Assembly: GCA_964577115.1 (NCBI GenBank)
Contig: CAZNXJ010000005.1
Coordinates: 1 to 64,000, forward strand
Length of the DNA: 64,000 bases
Reading direction: 5' to 3'
Origin: CAZNXJ01 sp964577115
GTDB taxonomy: Bacteria; Planctomycetota; Planctomycetia; Pirellulales; Pirellulaceae
Position numbers and translations under genes: made by a program. The notes below the pieces were generated by a model. It was not told where the DNA came from. It was given only the letters and a program-made list of their open reading frames with translations, and did not search any database. Positions 25,940-34,715 of the stretch are shown one piece after another; the first letter of the stretch is position 1, and every line of letters begins with the position of its first letter.

Positions 25940-26539
25940 TCAGCGATCGGGACGCAGGCGTTCATAATCTTCCGGCGTATCGATGTCTTCGAGGATTTGC
26001 GGATCGGTCCAGGCAATGTGCCGGCACGGGCCACGGCGCACAATCGCATTGACACCTTCGTCATCGGCCAGCTCATGCACGGCGGTGGCGAGTGGCCACG
26101 GAAAGAGCACGGGATGCCCACGCCGCTCGCCATGCACGGGTACCAGAATCTCGTCCGAGCCACGCCGGTGCTCGTCCAATAGCCGCGCGACAAGGGCAGC
26201 GTCAATATGCGGCTGATCGGCCGGCGCAAGCAGCCACGCGTCCCCTGGCTCCGGACGATATTGCCGCTCGACGTAGTCCAGACCGCGAGCCACCGAGGCT
26301 TTCATTTCCGGCGGTGGAGGATCGGCTGCCACGCAGTCCACATGGTGAGCCAGGCAAACCTTCTGTATGTCGAGATCGTCGGCACGCGCCACGCAGCAGA
26401 TGTGATGGACGGACGTGTTCCGCCAGGCGACCAGCACGGCGTCGAGCAGTGTGGGCCAGCGTCCCCACGGCAGCAGCAATTTGGGCCGTCCCATACGCCG
26501 GCTCTGCCCCGCGGCCGGAACGATCGCAAAACTGCGCAT
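25940..26539 (-). CDS. MocA-like nucleotidyltransferase
   Basis: A 199-residue NTP transferase of the MobA/MocA type. The nucleotide-binding motif AAGQSRRMGRPKLLLPWG lies near residue 8, LLAPADQPHIDAALV near 102 carries the metal-binding Asp, and HPVLFPWPLA near 140 fits the MocA pattern. MocA transfers CMP to molybdopterin to make the cytosine dinucleotide cofactor used by xanthine-dehydrogenase-type enzymes, which fits the nearby XdhC gene. I set the start at 26539, where the motif-bearing strand begins. Activity on another sugar or cofactor cannot be excluded. Confidence 0.75.
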   Translation of the reverse strand: MRSFAIVPAAGQSRRMGRPKLLLPWGRWPTLLDAVLVAWRNTSVHHICCVARADDLDIQKVCLAHHVDCVAADPPPPEMKASVARGLDYVERQYRPEPGDAWLLAPADQPHIDAALVARLLDEHRRGSDEILVPVHGERRGHPVLFPWPLATAVHELADDEGVNAIVRRGPCRHIAWTDPQILEDIDTPEDYERLRPDR

Positions 26540-26687
26540 TACAAGAACCTCAATCGTCGCAGAGCCCCCCACAAGGGCGACAAATCATCCCCATCTACTT
26601 TCGTTGACGCTGACTCGGCAACCTGCAATAAAGCAACTGCAATCCATCCGCAACACCCCACACCTCTCACTCGGTGAACACTCACCC

Positions 26688-29273
26688 ATGCGTGCCGAGT
26701 TCGAACGATCGGTGGCGGCACGTGCAGTGCGGACCGATTCCGTACTGGCCGGCGCGACGCGGCTGGCTTTCTGCACCGTTCTCATGCTGGCAATCGTTGC
26801 CTTCCCCGGCTGCGGCGGCTGCCGCAAGGAGGGCGATGAGGACGCTGCGAAAAAGACAACCCGCCAGTCGCGACTCCCGCCGCTGACACTCGGCAACCAT
26901 ATTCGCTCGCAGCCCTACGACCGCTCGCCCATTCAGCAAACTCTGGTCAAGCCAGGCCACTGGAATTCGACCGTGCAAACCGTCCGTGCGAATCACCGCG
27001 ACATGCCCATCGAGGTCGAATCGTACGCGGTCGATTCACAAGGGAATCGGCTTCCGCTCGACTATCTACCTCATCAATTGACGGTATCGCGGCCTGGAGC
27101 GCTACCCCGTGGCCAGGCGCGCACGATCGAGTCGTGGACTTACAGTCCGAAAATACCGGCCGCCGACGGCCGCTCCGTCACGATCGAACGTAGGATCCGG
27201 GCACGGAGCGGCGGACGGGAAGGGGTTCGATTTCAACAGCCTACGACGGCGATGCCCGACTACCAGTACTTTTTTGTCGTGCTCGCCGACACGCCCGATC
27301 GCTACGCGTTCCTGCGGCAAAACATCTTTGCGCTTTATCAGCCGCCGAGCGACTTCGCCGAAACAGCGCCGGCGCGCTACTATCGCGTCGTGATTCCACC
27401 GAGCGCACGCACAGGTCTCCCGCTTTCCACGCACTCGCTGACGTGGACCAACACCGCTGCGATTCTGTGGGACGGGCTCCGTCCCAATCAACTGAACCCC
27501 TCGCAGCAGCAAGCCTTACTCGACTGGCTCCACTGGGGTGGCCAGCTCATTATCAGCGGCCCGGGATCGCTCGAAAAACTCACGGGCAGCTTTCTCGAAC
27601 CCTATCTTCCGGCGGATCGAGTGGCCGCGGTGGAATTGAAAGGCGCCGATTTTCAGCCGCTCGACGAGTACTGGTCGCTGGCCAGCGCCAAGACGCAGAA
27701 GCGCCATGGCTTGCAGGTCAACGATGCCACTCCCGTCCCAGGCATTTCGCTACAACTGCGCGAGGAAGGCCGGATGCTCGAGGGGTGCGGGCAGCTCGTC
27801 GCCGAGCGGCGTGTCGGAGGCGGGCGAGTCGTTGTGACCGCATTTCCGCTCGCCTACCGGACGCTTCTGAACTGGCAATCGTTGGACAATTTCATCAACG
27901 GAGCGCTCCTGCGGCATCCCGGGCGGAAATTTCGCGAGGATGAATTCGCCACCGTTGAATATTCCTGGAGCGACTATCCCGCGATGACCCGCGACCCACG
28001 TATCGTGTCGCTGGTTCGCTACTTCAGCCGGGATGCGGGCTCGCCAATTCCTCTCGCATCGACCAACAACACGGAGACCACGGACGCTCCGGACACCGAT
28101 CCAGTGCCCCCGAAGGAGAACTGGTGGTGGGCCGGCTATCAGCGCGATCAGTTCTCCGGAGTGGCTGGCTGGAACGACTTCAGCCCCGCATCGAATGCCG
28201 CTCGCGAGATTCTGCGTGAGGCGGCAGGGATCTCGATTCCCGAGAATTCGTTCGTTCTTCGCACGGTCACCCTCTATCTCATCGTTCTCGTGCCCTTGAA
28301 TTGGGGCTTCTTCCGGCTCATCGGGCGTGTTGAATGGGCGTGGGTCGCGGCCCCTCTGATTGCGCTGCTCGCCTCGCTCACCGTCGTGCGGCTCGCACAG
28401 CTCGACATCGGGTTCGCACGCAGCCGCACCGAAGTTTCCACGCTCGAAATCCAAGGTGGCTATCCCCGGGCGCATCTGACACGCTACAGTGCACTCTACA
28501 CATCGCTATCAACAAACTACGCGCTCGAGTACGACGACGAGACCGCGCTGGTCCAGCCGATGCCGAGCGACCCGAACTACCAGCGGCATGCGTTCGATGC
28601 GGCGGTGCCGGTGCAATTGCAGCGTGATCGGCAGGTGCGGCTGACCGGTTTCTCCGTCATCTCCAACTCGACGGGCCTGGTGCATTCCGAGCAGATGTAT
28701 GATCTCGGCGGCAGTTTGAAACTAACGGGTAATGAAGCGCAAGGGTACATGCTGCACAATGCCAGCGACGTGCTTGTGCGCGACGCGGCCGCCTTCCGCC
28801 GCCGACTTGACGGGCAGCTCGAGATCGCCTGGCTCGGCGATGTCGAACCGCACACACAGGCGCGACTGCCCTGGACGCCAGCGCCTCGTAACGAAGTGCT
28901 TGCGTCCGCCTGGACAGAAGTGTCCATCATGTCGGATCGCGGGAAGCAGCCGGGCGAGGTGAGCCTCGGACGGCTGGTCACAATCGCCACCCAACAACTG
29001 CCGCTTGGTACGGGCGACGTGCGGCTCGTCGGTTGGTCAGATCATGACTGGGAAGGTCAAACCATCAAACCGGCAGCCAGTCAGGTGCAAACACGCACGC
29101 TCATCATCGCGCACCTCCAGCGCGGACCGCTCCCGCCTCCGCAGCGCGATGTCAATTTGTACTCCGACATCGTGTCTCCCGAACTCTCGGCACTCAGCGA
29201 CGACGACCTGGAAGGCGGGGCGGAAGCAATCATTCCCGCTCCTGCCATACCCGCCGAACAACCGGCTCCGTGA
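26688..29273 (+). CDS. large lipoprotein/membrane protein paired with an ABC ATPase
   Basis: An 861-residue protein. A signal peptide (about 25-42) ends in the lipobox FPGC. The extracytoplasmic part includes an alpha/beta domain like the glutamine-amidotransferase-fold or GldG-type domains that accompany ABC exporters (QQALLDWLHWGGQLIISGPG near 265-285). Two transmembrane helices follow (about 522-575, VTLYLIVLVPLNWGFF and VAAPLIALLASLTVV), and then a beta-rich C-terminal domain. The ABC ATPase gene starts 28 bases downstream, so the two likely act as one machine. Substrate unknown. The ATG at 26688 fits the signal peptide; the open frame extends upstream into non-coding sequence. Confidence 0.65.
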   Translation: MRAEFERSVAARAVRTDSVLAGATRLAFCTVLMLAIVAFPGCGGCRKEGDEDAAKKTTRQSRLPPLTLGNHIRSQPYDRSPIQQTLVKPGHWNSTVQTVRANHRDMPIEVESYAVDSQGNRLPLDYLPHQLTVSRPGALPRGQARTIESWTYSPKIPAADGRSVTIERRIRARSGGREGVRFQQPTTAMPDYQYFFVVLADTPDRYAFLRQNIFALYQPPSDFAETAPARYYRVVIPPSARTGLPLSTHSLTWTNTAAILWDGLRPNQLNPSQQQALLDWLHWGGQLIISGPGSLEKLTGSFLEPYLPADRVAAVELKGADFQPLDEYWSLASAKTQKRHGLQVNDATPVPGISLQLREEGRMLEGCGQLVAERRVGGGRVVVTAFPLAYRTLLNWQSLDNFINGALLRHPGRKFREDEFATVEYSWSDYPAMTRDPRIVSLVRYFSRDAGSPIPLASTNNTETTDAPDTDPVPPKENWWWAGYQRDQFSGVAGWNDFSPASNAAREILREAAGISIPENSFVLRTVTLYLIVLVPLNWGFFRLIGRVEWAWVAAPLIALLASLTVVRLAQLDIGFARSRTEVSTLEIQGGYPRAHLTRYSALYTSLSTNYALEYDDETALVQPMPSDPNYQRHAFDAAVPVQLQRDRQVRLTGFSVISNSTGLVHSEQMYDLGGSLKLTGNEAQGYMLHNASDVLVRDAAAFRRRLDGQLEIAWLGDVEPHTQARLPWTPAPRNEVLASAWTEVSIMSDRGKQPGEVSLGRLVTIATQQLPLGTGDVRLVGWSDHDWEGQTIKPAASQVQTRTLIIAHLQRGPLPPPQRDVNLYSDIVSPELSALSDDDLEGGAEAIIPAPAIPAEQPAP

Positions 29274-29301
29274 CAATTCCTTTCCGGCAACCAACCGTCC
29301 C

Positions 29302-30228
29302 ATGATCGAACTGATTGACTTCGGCAAAGACTACGGTGATTTCACGGCAGTCGACCGGCTGAATTTTAAGATCGATGCGGGAGAAATGTTCGGCTTCATC
29401 GGTCCGAACGGTGCCGGCAAGAGCACGTCGATCCGATTTCTCGCGACGCTGCTCAAGGCGACTCGCGGCGATGGGTTGGTCAATGGATACAGCGTGACCA
29501 ACGAACCGATGAAGGTCCGGGAATGTATCGGCTACATGCCGGACAACTTCGGCGTCTATGACGGGATGCGCGTTTGGGAGTTCCTCGACTTCTTCGCCGT
29601 CGCGTACCGCATTCCGCGCACGCGGCGCAAGCAGGTCATTGCCGAGGTGCTTGAGCTGCTCGATCTCGCGCACAAACGCGACGATTTTGTAAACGGACTC
29701 TCGCGGGGCATGAAGCAGCGGCTCTGCCTCGCCAAGACGCTCGTCCACAATCCCCCTGTTTTGATTCTGGATGAGCCGACGAGCGGCCTCGATCCGCGCG
29801 CTCGCTACGAGGTGAAAGAAATCCTCAAAGAGCTGCGGCGGATGGGCAAGACGATCCTGATCTCCAGCCACATCCTGACGGAACTCGCCGATTGCTGCAC
29901 GTCGATCGGCATCATCGAGCGAGGCCAGTTACTGATGCACGGCCCGATCAAGGAGGTATACCGCCGCATCCGGCGGAACCGGATCGTCGAAGTGCGTTTT
30001 CTTGACCGGATACAAGACGGCCTCTCGGTCCTCCGCAGTTCGCCGCTGGTGCGCGACGTGACGGTCGACGAGCAGCAAGTGACGGTCGAGTTGGAAACGG
30101 ACGAGGCGGGCGTTGCTCAGCTTCTCGATCAACTCGTCACCGCGCGCATCCCAGTGCGCAGCTACGCCGAGAAGGAGCCCACGCTCGAGGACGTGTTCAT
30201 GCTCGTCACCAAGGGGCTGGTCGCCTGA
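29302..30228 (+). CDS. ABC transporter ATP-binding protein
   Basis: A 308-residue ATPase of the ABC-2/CcmA type. Walker A is GPNGAGKST near 37, the signature is LSRGMKQRL near 133, Walker B is VLILDEPTSGLDP near 153, and the H-loop is ISSHIL near 190. The C-terminal ~85 residues after the nucleotide-binding domain are the extension typical of exporter ATPases. It follows the large lipoprotein gene by 28 bases. No ABC-2 permease gene is adjacent: the next gene is convergent. So the membrane partner is either the upstream protein or is encoded elsewhere. Confidence 0.9.
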   Translation: MIELIDFGKDYGDFTAVDRLNFKIDAGEMFGFIGPNGAGKSTSIRFLATLLKATRGDGLVNGYSVTNEPMKVRECIGYMPDNFGVYDGMRVWEFLDFFAVAYRIPRTRRKQVIAEVLELLDLAHKRDDFVNGLSRGMKQRLCLAKTLVHNPPVLILDEPTSGLDPRARYEVKEILKELRRMGKTILISSHILTELADCCTSIGIIERGQLLMHGPIKEVYRRIRRNRIVEVRFLDRIQDGLSVLRSSPLVRDVTVDEQQVTVELETDEAGVAQLLDQLVTARIPVRSYAEKEPTLEDVFMLVTKGLVA

Positions 30229-30308
30229 GCTGATCGGCCGACCCACGCCCAGACGGAGACAAGCGAGGGCGCCTTCGCGTGGCGGGCGAAGGCGCGCCTG
30301 GCCTGGTT

Positions 30309-30854
30309 CTAGTTGATCAGCAACGGCCGCCCGTGTTCGTCAAGCCCATCGTCGCGGCGTTCCAGCTCGCGGCGCACTTCGCGCAAACCGTACGCGCACA
30401 TCTCGAACTGCTCGGCGAGGCGCACGAGCAGCTCGTTGGGGGCGTCTTGTTCGTCATCGGCCTCGATGCTACCCGCGATCCGGTAAGCTCGCTTGCCGTG
30501 TTCGCAGTAATCGACGAACTGGTCGGAAATCCGGGTGCCTCGCGACCGGCGAAGCGATTCGGGAAAGACGCCGACCCAGAACAAGGTGTAGTCCCCGATG
30601 TGCCGGTGTACGTCGCGTCGAGCTTCGCCGACGCGTGCCTGCGCTTCGGCCAGCATTCCAGGAATATCGCGAATGCGCTGACCGGTCGGCGATCGGATTT
30701 TGTCGAGCGCGTCTTGCCGGACAAAGCGCAGAAGGAGGTCGCTGAGATAGTCGATCAAAGGCGGATCGACAACGCCAAGCTGAGTATGAAAAGTGTTCTC
30801 AGTGACGCCGCAGAAAAGTTGGCGCAGCGCCGTGCTGGGTTGTCTGGATTGCAT
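30309..30854 (-). CDS. conserved hypothetical protein
   Basis: A 181-residue soluble protein, mostly helical, with TALRQLFCGVTENTFHTQLG at the start, a DIPGMLAEAQARVGEARRDV helix, a hydrophobic HIGDYTLFWVGVFPESL core, and a C-terminal LREVRRELERRDDG helix. No known motif is recognised and there is no signal peptide. I chose the ATG at 30854 because it follows GGGAGGT at the right spacing and a convincing promoter (30887-30916). It probably forms a single-gene transcript, since trpA ends 250 bases upstream on the same strand. Confidence 0.7.
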   Translation of the reverse strand: MQSRQPSTALRQLFCGVTENTFHTQLGVVDPPLIDYLSDLLLRFVRQDALDKIRSPTGQRIRDIPGMLAEAQARVGEARRDVHRHIGDYTLFWVGVFPESLRRSRGTRISDQFVDYCEHGKRAYRIAGSIEADDEQDAPNELLVRLAEQFEMCAYGLREVRRELERRDDGLDEHGRPLLIN

Positions 30855-30886
30855 TCTCCACACCTCCCGTAAAACCACACTACTCA

Positions 30887-30916
30887 ACTGTAGTTCCGGG
30901 GTCTGGCGCGGGTCAA
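30887..30916 (-). promoter_or_regulatory. candidate promoter of the 30.3-30.9 kb hypothetical gene
   Basis: On the minus strand TTGACC (30911-30916), an 18-base spacer and TACAGT (30887-30892), followed by the GGGAGGT ribosome binding site and the ATG. The -10 is also part of a short inverted repeat (ACTAC and GTAGT). Confidence 0.5.
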
Positions 30917-31149
30917 GCGAGACTCGTCAAGGTGAAATAGAGCGGAGCGTGACGTGTTAAGAGGGATGTGCGGCGCGCCGGCCCGCCGCTGCGAATCGAT
31001 AATTCCGCTCGCGCATCAACTTACACCGCGCTCGGTATTGTGCGTGCGATGGCCAGCGCTCTCCCATGCGGATTATGACGGCTGGCGCTGCTGAGGCGTA
31101 GGAGCGGACCGCCAGTGGCCCGCGATGGCCGCGCCCGAAAAGCGGACAC

Positions 31150-31968
31150 TTAGCTCAGTGCTCCTACCTGCTCGACAGCTGCCAACAGTTCGTCCGCGAA
31201 TTGCCCGACCTTCTCGAGCACTTCCGAGCGTGGGGACGCGCCCGCTTCGGCGATACGGCGCACGAACGCCGAGCCGACGATGAAGCCGTCGGCTACTGGC
31301 GCCAGCCGGCGAATGTGCTCGGCCTGGCTAATACCGAAGCCGATACAGATTGGCAGCGGTGTGCGCTCGCGCAGCCAGGCCACGCTCTCCAGCAGCTGAT
31401 CGGGCAAGCGCTCCCGTTCGCCCGTGATGCCCGTTACCGACACATAGTAGATGAAGCCGCTCGACGATTCCGCAATGCGCAATGAACGCTCGCGCGACGT
31501 CGTTGGCGTGACGAGCTGAATTAGGTTGAAGTCCGCACGGCGGCATAGCTCCGACATGCGCTCGGCTTCTTCCACGAGCAGATCAGGCACGATGACGCCG
31601 CTGAATCCCGCTTCCTGCGCCCGTTCGATAAACGCTTCCGCGCCCACACGGTGGATGATCGCGTAGCTCGCCATGGCGACGCGCGGCGCTGTTAGCTGGC
31701 CGCGCAGTTGGCGCATCGTTTCCCAGATCGCACGCAGCCGAATGCCATTGTTCAATGCGCGCGTGTACGAGGCCTGGATCACCGGACCATCGGCGATCGG
31801 ATCGCTGTAAGGAAACCCGATTTCGAAGAGGTGGCAACCGCGCTGGTCCAGCAGCCGCAGGACTTCGCCAGTGAAGGTGAGGTCGGGATCTCCGGCCGTC
31901 ACAAACGGCATCAGCGCCTTCCGCTTCTCGGCGCGCAGGCGCTCGAACAGATCATCGACTGCCGACAT
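31150..31968 (-). CDS. trpA: tryptophan synthase alpha subunit
   Basis: A 272-residue TIM-barrel enzyme that cleaves indole-3-glycerol phosphate to indole and glyceraldehyde 3-phosphate and channels indole to TrpB. The catalytic Glu and Asp lie in HLFEIGFPYSDPIADGP near 47, and the phosphate-binding region GFGISQAEHIRRL and GFIVGSAFV near 215-240 is intact. The ATG at 31968 gives the usual MSAVDDLFERLR start. It follows trpB by about 175 bases in the same direction, and the pair forms a two-gene trpBA unit. Confidence 0.95.
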   Translation of the reverse strand: MSAVDDLFERLRAEKRKALMPFVTAGDPDLTFTGEVLRLLDQRGCHLFEIGFPYSDPIADGPVIQASYTRALNNGIRLRAIWETMRQLRGQLTAPRVAMASYAIIHRVGAEAFIERAQEAGFSGVIVPDLLVEEAERMSELCRRADFNLIQLVTPTTSRERSLRIAESSSGFIYYVSVTGITGERERLPDQLLESVAWLRERTPLPICIGFGISQAEHIRRLAPVADGFIVGSAFVRRIAEAGASPRSEVLEKVGQFADELLAAVEQVGALS

Positions 31969-32142
31969 GCATGGCTCCGTATGGTGCGCTCGAGCGGCCC
32001 TCGAGTCGCTTCCGCTAACACAATCGATCCGCACACCGGCGCGCACGGACCGCTTGAAACTTGCCTTGTTCTTTCTTGGAATTCGATTACCACCCGCCGG
32101 CACGCTCGGCGATCGCCAGCGTCATGTTCTTACGTCATGTTC

Positions 32143-33357
32143 TTAATGGACGCCGCGCAGCCGAGCGATCTCGGCGGCATCTTTGTCGCCGCGACCGGAG
32201 AGACAGACCACGATAATCTGTTCGGGGCCGGCTTGCGAGGCGAGGCGCATGGCGGCGGACAGAGCGTGCGACGATTCGAGAGCCGGCAAAATGCCCTCTT
32301 TGCGAGCGAGCAAATCGAAGGCTTCGAGCGCGTCCTGATCGCGGCAATAGGTGTATTCGACCCGTCCCTGCGCTTTCCAATAACTGTGCTCGGGACCGAC
32401 CCCCGGGTAATCCAGCCCGGCCGAAATCGAGTGCACATCGCACGTCTGACCGTCCTCGTCCTGCATGACGTAACTGTAGCTGCCATGCAAAACGCCTTCG
32501 GCGCCGAAGCTGAGCGTCGCTGCGTGCTGGCCCGGCTCGGCGCCCCGCCCGCCGGCTTCGACGCCGACGAGCCGCACTTGGGTATCCTCGATGAACGGAT
32601 AGAACATCCCCGCCGCGTTGCTGCCGCCGCCGACACAGGCCACCACCTGGTCGGGCAGACGCCCGAACTCAGCCTGGCACTGGGAACGCGTTTCGCGCCC
32701 GATGACAGCCTGAAAATCGCGCACGATGCGAGGGAACGGGTGCGGTCCGACGACCGAACCGATGATGTAGTGCGTCGTCTCAACGCTGCTCATCCAATCC
32801 CGTAGCGCCTCGTTGATCGCATCGCGGAGCGTACGGGAACCGGTTGTAACTGGGCGCACTTCCGCGCCCAGCATCTTCATGCTGTTGACGTTCGGGGCCT
32901 GGCGGCGCACGTCTTCTTCGCCCATATAGACGACACATGGCAACCCGAAATGGGCACACGCCGTCGCTGTCGCGACGCCGTGCTGGCCGGCACCGGTTTC
33001 GGCGATCACGCGCGTCTTTCCCATGCGCAGCGTAAGCAGCGCCTGGCCCAGCGTGTTGTTGATCTTGTGCGCGCCGGTGTGATTCAGATCTTCGCGCTTC
33101 AGCCAGATCTGAGCTCCCCCGCAATGCTCGGTCAGCCGGCGAGCGAAATACAGTGGCGACGGGCGGCCGACGAACGTTTTCAATAATCCATCCAGCTCGC
33201 GCTGAAATTCCGCGTCGCCGCATGCCTGCTCGTACGCCGACTCCAATTGTGTCAGCGCCTGGTGCAAGGTTTCCGGCACATAGCGGCCACCGAAGGGGCC
33301 GAATCGGCCGGAGGCATCCGGAACTTGCGAGGATGCCGGGGCAGGGGAGGAGCTCAT
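32143..33357 (-). CDS. trpB: tryptophan synthase beta subunit
   Basis: A 404-residue PLP enzyme that joins indole and serine to form tryptophan. The PLP lysine is in NHTGAHKINNTLGQA near 93, the catalytic Glu in VIAETGAGQHGVATA near 114, and the phosphate loop in CVGGGSNAAGMFYPF near 238. The N-terminus GRFGPFGGRYVPETL is the TrpB1 hallmark. It precedes trpA. Its leader holds two overlapping hairpins (33375-33424) that may control expression. Confidence 0.96.
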   Translation of the reverse strand: MSSSPAPASSQVPDASGRFGPFGGRYVPETLHQALTQLESAYEQACGDAEFQRELDGLLKTFVGRPSPLYFARRLTEHCGGAQIWLKREDLNHTGAHKINNTLGQALLTLRMGKTRVIAETGAGQHGVATATACAHFGLPCVVYMGEEDVRRQAPNVNSMKMLGAEVRPVTTGSRTLRDAINEALRDWMSSVETTHYIIGSVVGPHPFPRIVRDFQAVIGRETRSQCQAEFGRLPDQVVACVGGGSNAAGMFYPFIEDTQVRLVGVEAGGRGAEPGQHAATLSFGAEGVLHGSYSYVMQDEDGQTCDVHSISAGLDYPGVGPEHSYWKAQGRVEYTYCRDQDALEAFDLLARKEGILPALESSHALSAAMRLASQAGPEQIIVVCLSGRGDKDAAEIARLRGVH

Positions 33358-33374
33358 AGAGGACCCGCAAGAGT

Positions 33375-33424
33375 AAAGAATCGAAGCAACTGCCGATTCT
33401 TGACCGGCTCGCCCAGCCGGTCAA
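33375..33424 (-). promoter_or_regulatory. two overlapping perfect hairpins in the trpB leader
   Basis: CTTGACCGGCT (33398-33408) pairs perfectly with AGCCGGTCAAG (33414-33424), an 11-base stem with a 5-base loop. AAGAATCG (33375-33382) pairs perfectly with CGATTCTT (33393-33400), an 8-base stem with a 10-base loop. The two share bases 33398-33400, so they compete at their junction. In a trpB transcript the long stem forms first, then the short one, 18 bases before the ATG. They could be an attenuator, a binding site for a regulator, or (on the other strand) an element of mutM. Confidence 0.4.
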
Positions 33425-33539
33425 GGCGGGTGGCGAGCCGGTTCCCGATGCGCGGGCGGTTGCCACGCTAGGGAAAATGCGCACAAGATGCCTTCACACG
33501 CTTTCCCGCTCGATAGGAATTTGCTTCCCAGGACACACC

Positions 33540-34385
33540 ATGCCGGAACTTCCGGAAGTCGAAACGATGCGCCGCGGGATCGCTGCCGCGGCCGGCAGCA
33601 TGATCCTCCAAGCGCGTCTGATTCCCGGCCCACAAAAGCCCATTCGCGTCTGGCCGAACATTGCTCGCTTGCGGCGGCGCTGTGTGCGGCAAAGGATCGA
33701 GGCGGTGACGCGGTTCGGTAAACGCGTGGTACTCGAGCTGGCCAACAAGCATCGCCTGGTCTTCGAGCCACGGATGACCGGTCTCATCCTGGTCGCTCAT
33801 CCGCCAAGCGAAACCCATCTGCGGTTCGAGCTACAGCTCGAAGGAGGCGAGTTCCCTCGTATTCAGTACTGGGATCAGCGGGGACTCGGCTCCGTATCGT
33901 GTTATTCGCCAGAAGAGTTCGCCGCACACCTGGGCCCACGGCAGCTCGGGCCTGATGCCCTCCAGCTCAGCAGCGACGAGCTGCAAAGCCGCCTGGGGGC
34001 CAGTCGCCGGCCGATCAAGGTCGCACTGCTCGATCAGCGCGCTGTCGCCGGGATCGGTAATCTCTATGCGTCCGAGATCCTGCACGTGGCGCGCATTGCG
34101 CCCCAACAACCGTGCTGTACGCTGACCAAGCGGCAATGGCAGCGGTTGCATGAAGCCAAGGAGGCGGTCCTAAACGAGGCCATCCTCTATGAAGGCTCGA
34201 CGCTTTCCGACGGCACCTACCGCAATGCGCTGAACAAGGCCGGCGGCTACCAGAACCACCACCGCGTGTACGCTCGCGCCGGACAGCCGTGCCCGGCCTG
34301 CCACCGCAGCTCGGTCGTTCGCATCGTCCAGGCGCAGCGTTCTACGTTCTATTGTCCGCGCTGCCAGAAGCCACCGCGTGGCTAG
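33540..34385 (+). CDS. mutM: formamidopyrimidine-DNA glycosylase
   Basis: A 281-residue base-excision enzyme that removes 8-oxoguanine and formamidopyrimidines and nicks the abasic site. The catalytic N-terminus is exact (MPELPEVETMRRG; Pro2 and Glu3), the beta-hairpin lysine is in FGKRVVLEL near 59, the H2TH helices include VAGIGNLYASEILH near 168, and the C-terminal zinc finger has CPACHR and YCPRCQ with the damage-contacting Arg in QRSTFYC. The ATG at 33540 is set by the N-terminal catalytic residues. Confidence 0.96.
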   Translation: MPELPEVETMRRGIAAAAGSMILQARLIPGPQKPIRVWPNIARLRRRCVRQRIEAVTRFGKRVVLELANKHRLVFEPRMTGLILVAHPPSETHLRFELQLEGGEFPRIQYWDQRGLGSVSCYSPEEFAAHLGPRQLGPDALQLSSDELQSRLGASRRPIKVALLDQRAVAGIGNLYASEILHVARIAPQQPCCTLTKRQWQRLHEAKEAVLNEAILYEGSTLSDGTYRNALNKAGGYQNHHRVYARAGQPCPACHRSSVVRIVQAQRSTFYCPRCQKPPRG

Positions 34386-34715
34386 CCGGCGTCCGCCCAT
34401 GGTGGGAGCATTGGCACCGCTGCACCGGTCGGGTGGCGCCTATCAACCAGGTTCTCCGGTTCGTGCCGGTTCTGCTCGACGGACGTTTCACTGATTTCGC
34501 TTGGCGAAGCGAAAGAACGGACCTACTTGTTTACTGGGTAAGGCGTTTGGCGCAGCAACCGCCCCCCCTCACGCGCGGACGGCTCGCCGAATTACGTCCG
34601 CTCAGCCCCAATAGCGCACCGGTCACTCGACGCTCGCCCAACGTCCCGAGGCAGGGGAGCCGGCGAGCAGGACGGCGCTGGCGACGATGGCACGCGGACA
34701 GAAGAGGCTTGGGAC
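34386..34715. other. gene-free stretch between mutM and the PilZ gene, with a hairpin
   Basis: About 330 bases. The notable element is a perfect 8-base stem with a GGCG tetraloop: TTTCGCTT at 34495-34502 with AAGCGAAA at 34507-34514, about 110 bases after the mutM stop. It has no T run, so it is a structural or regulatory hairpin rather than a classic terminator. No promoter or small gene is obvious. Confidence 0.45.

Noticed and set aside
31708..32805. 365-residue plus-strand frame opposite trpA-trpB
   Set aside because: It covers both tryptophan synthase genes and has no recognisable domain.
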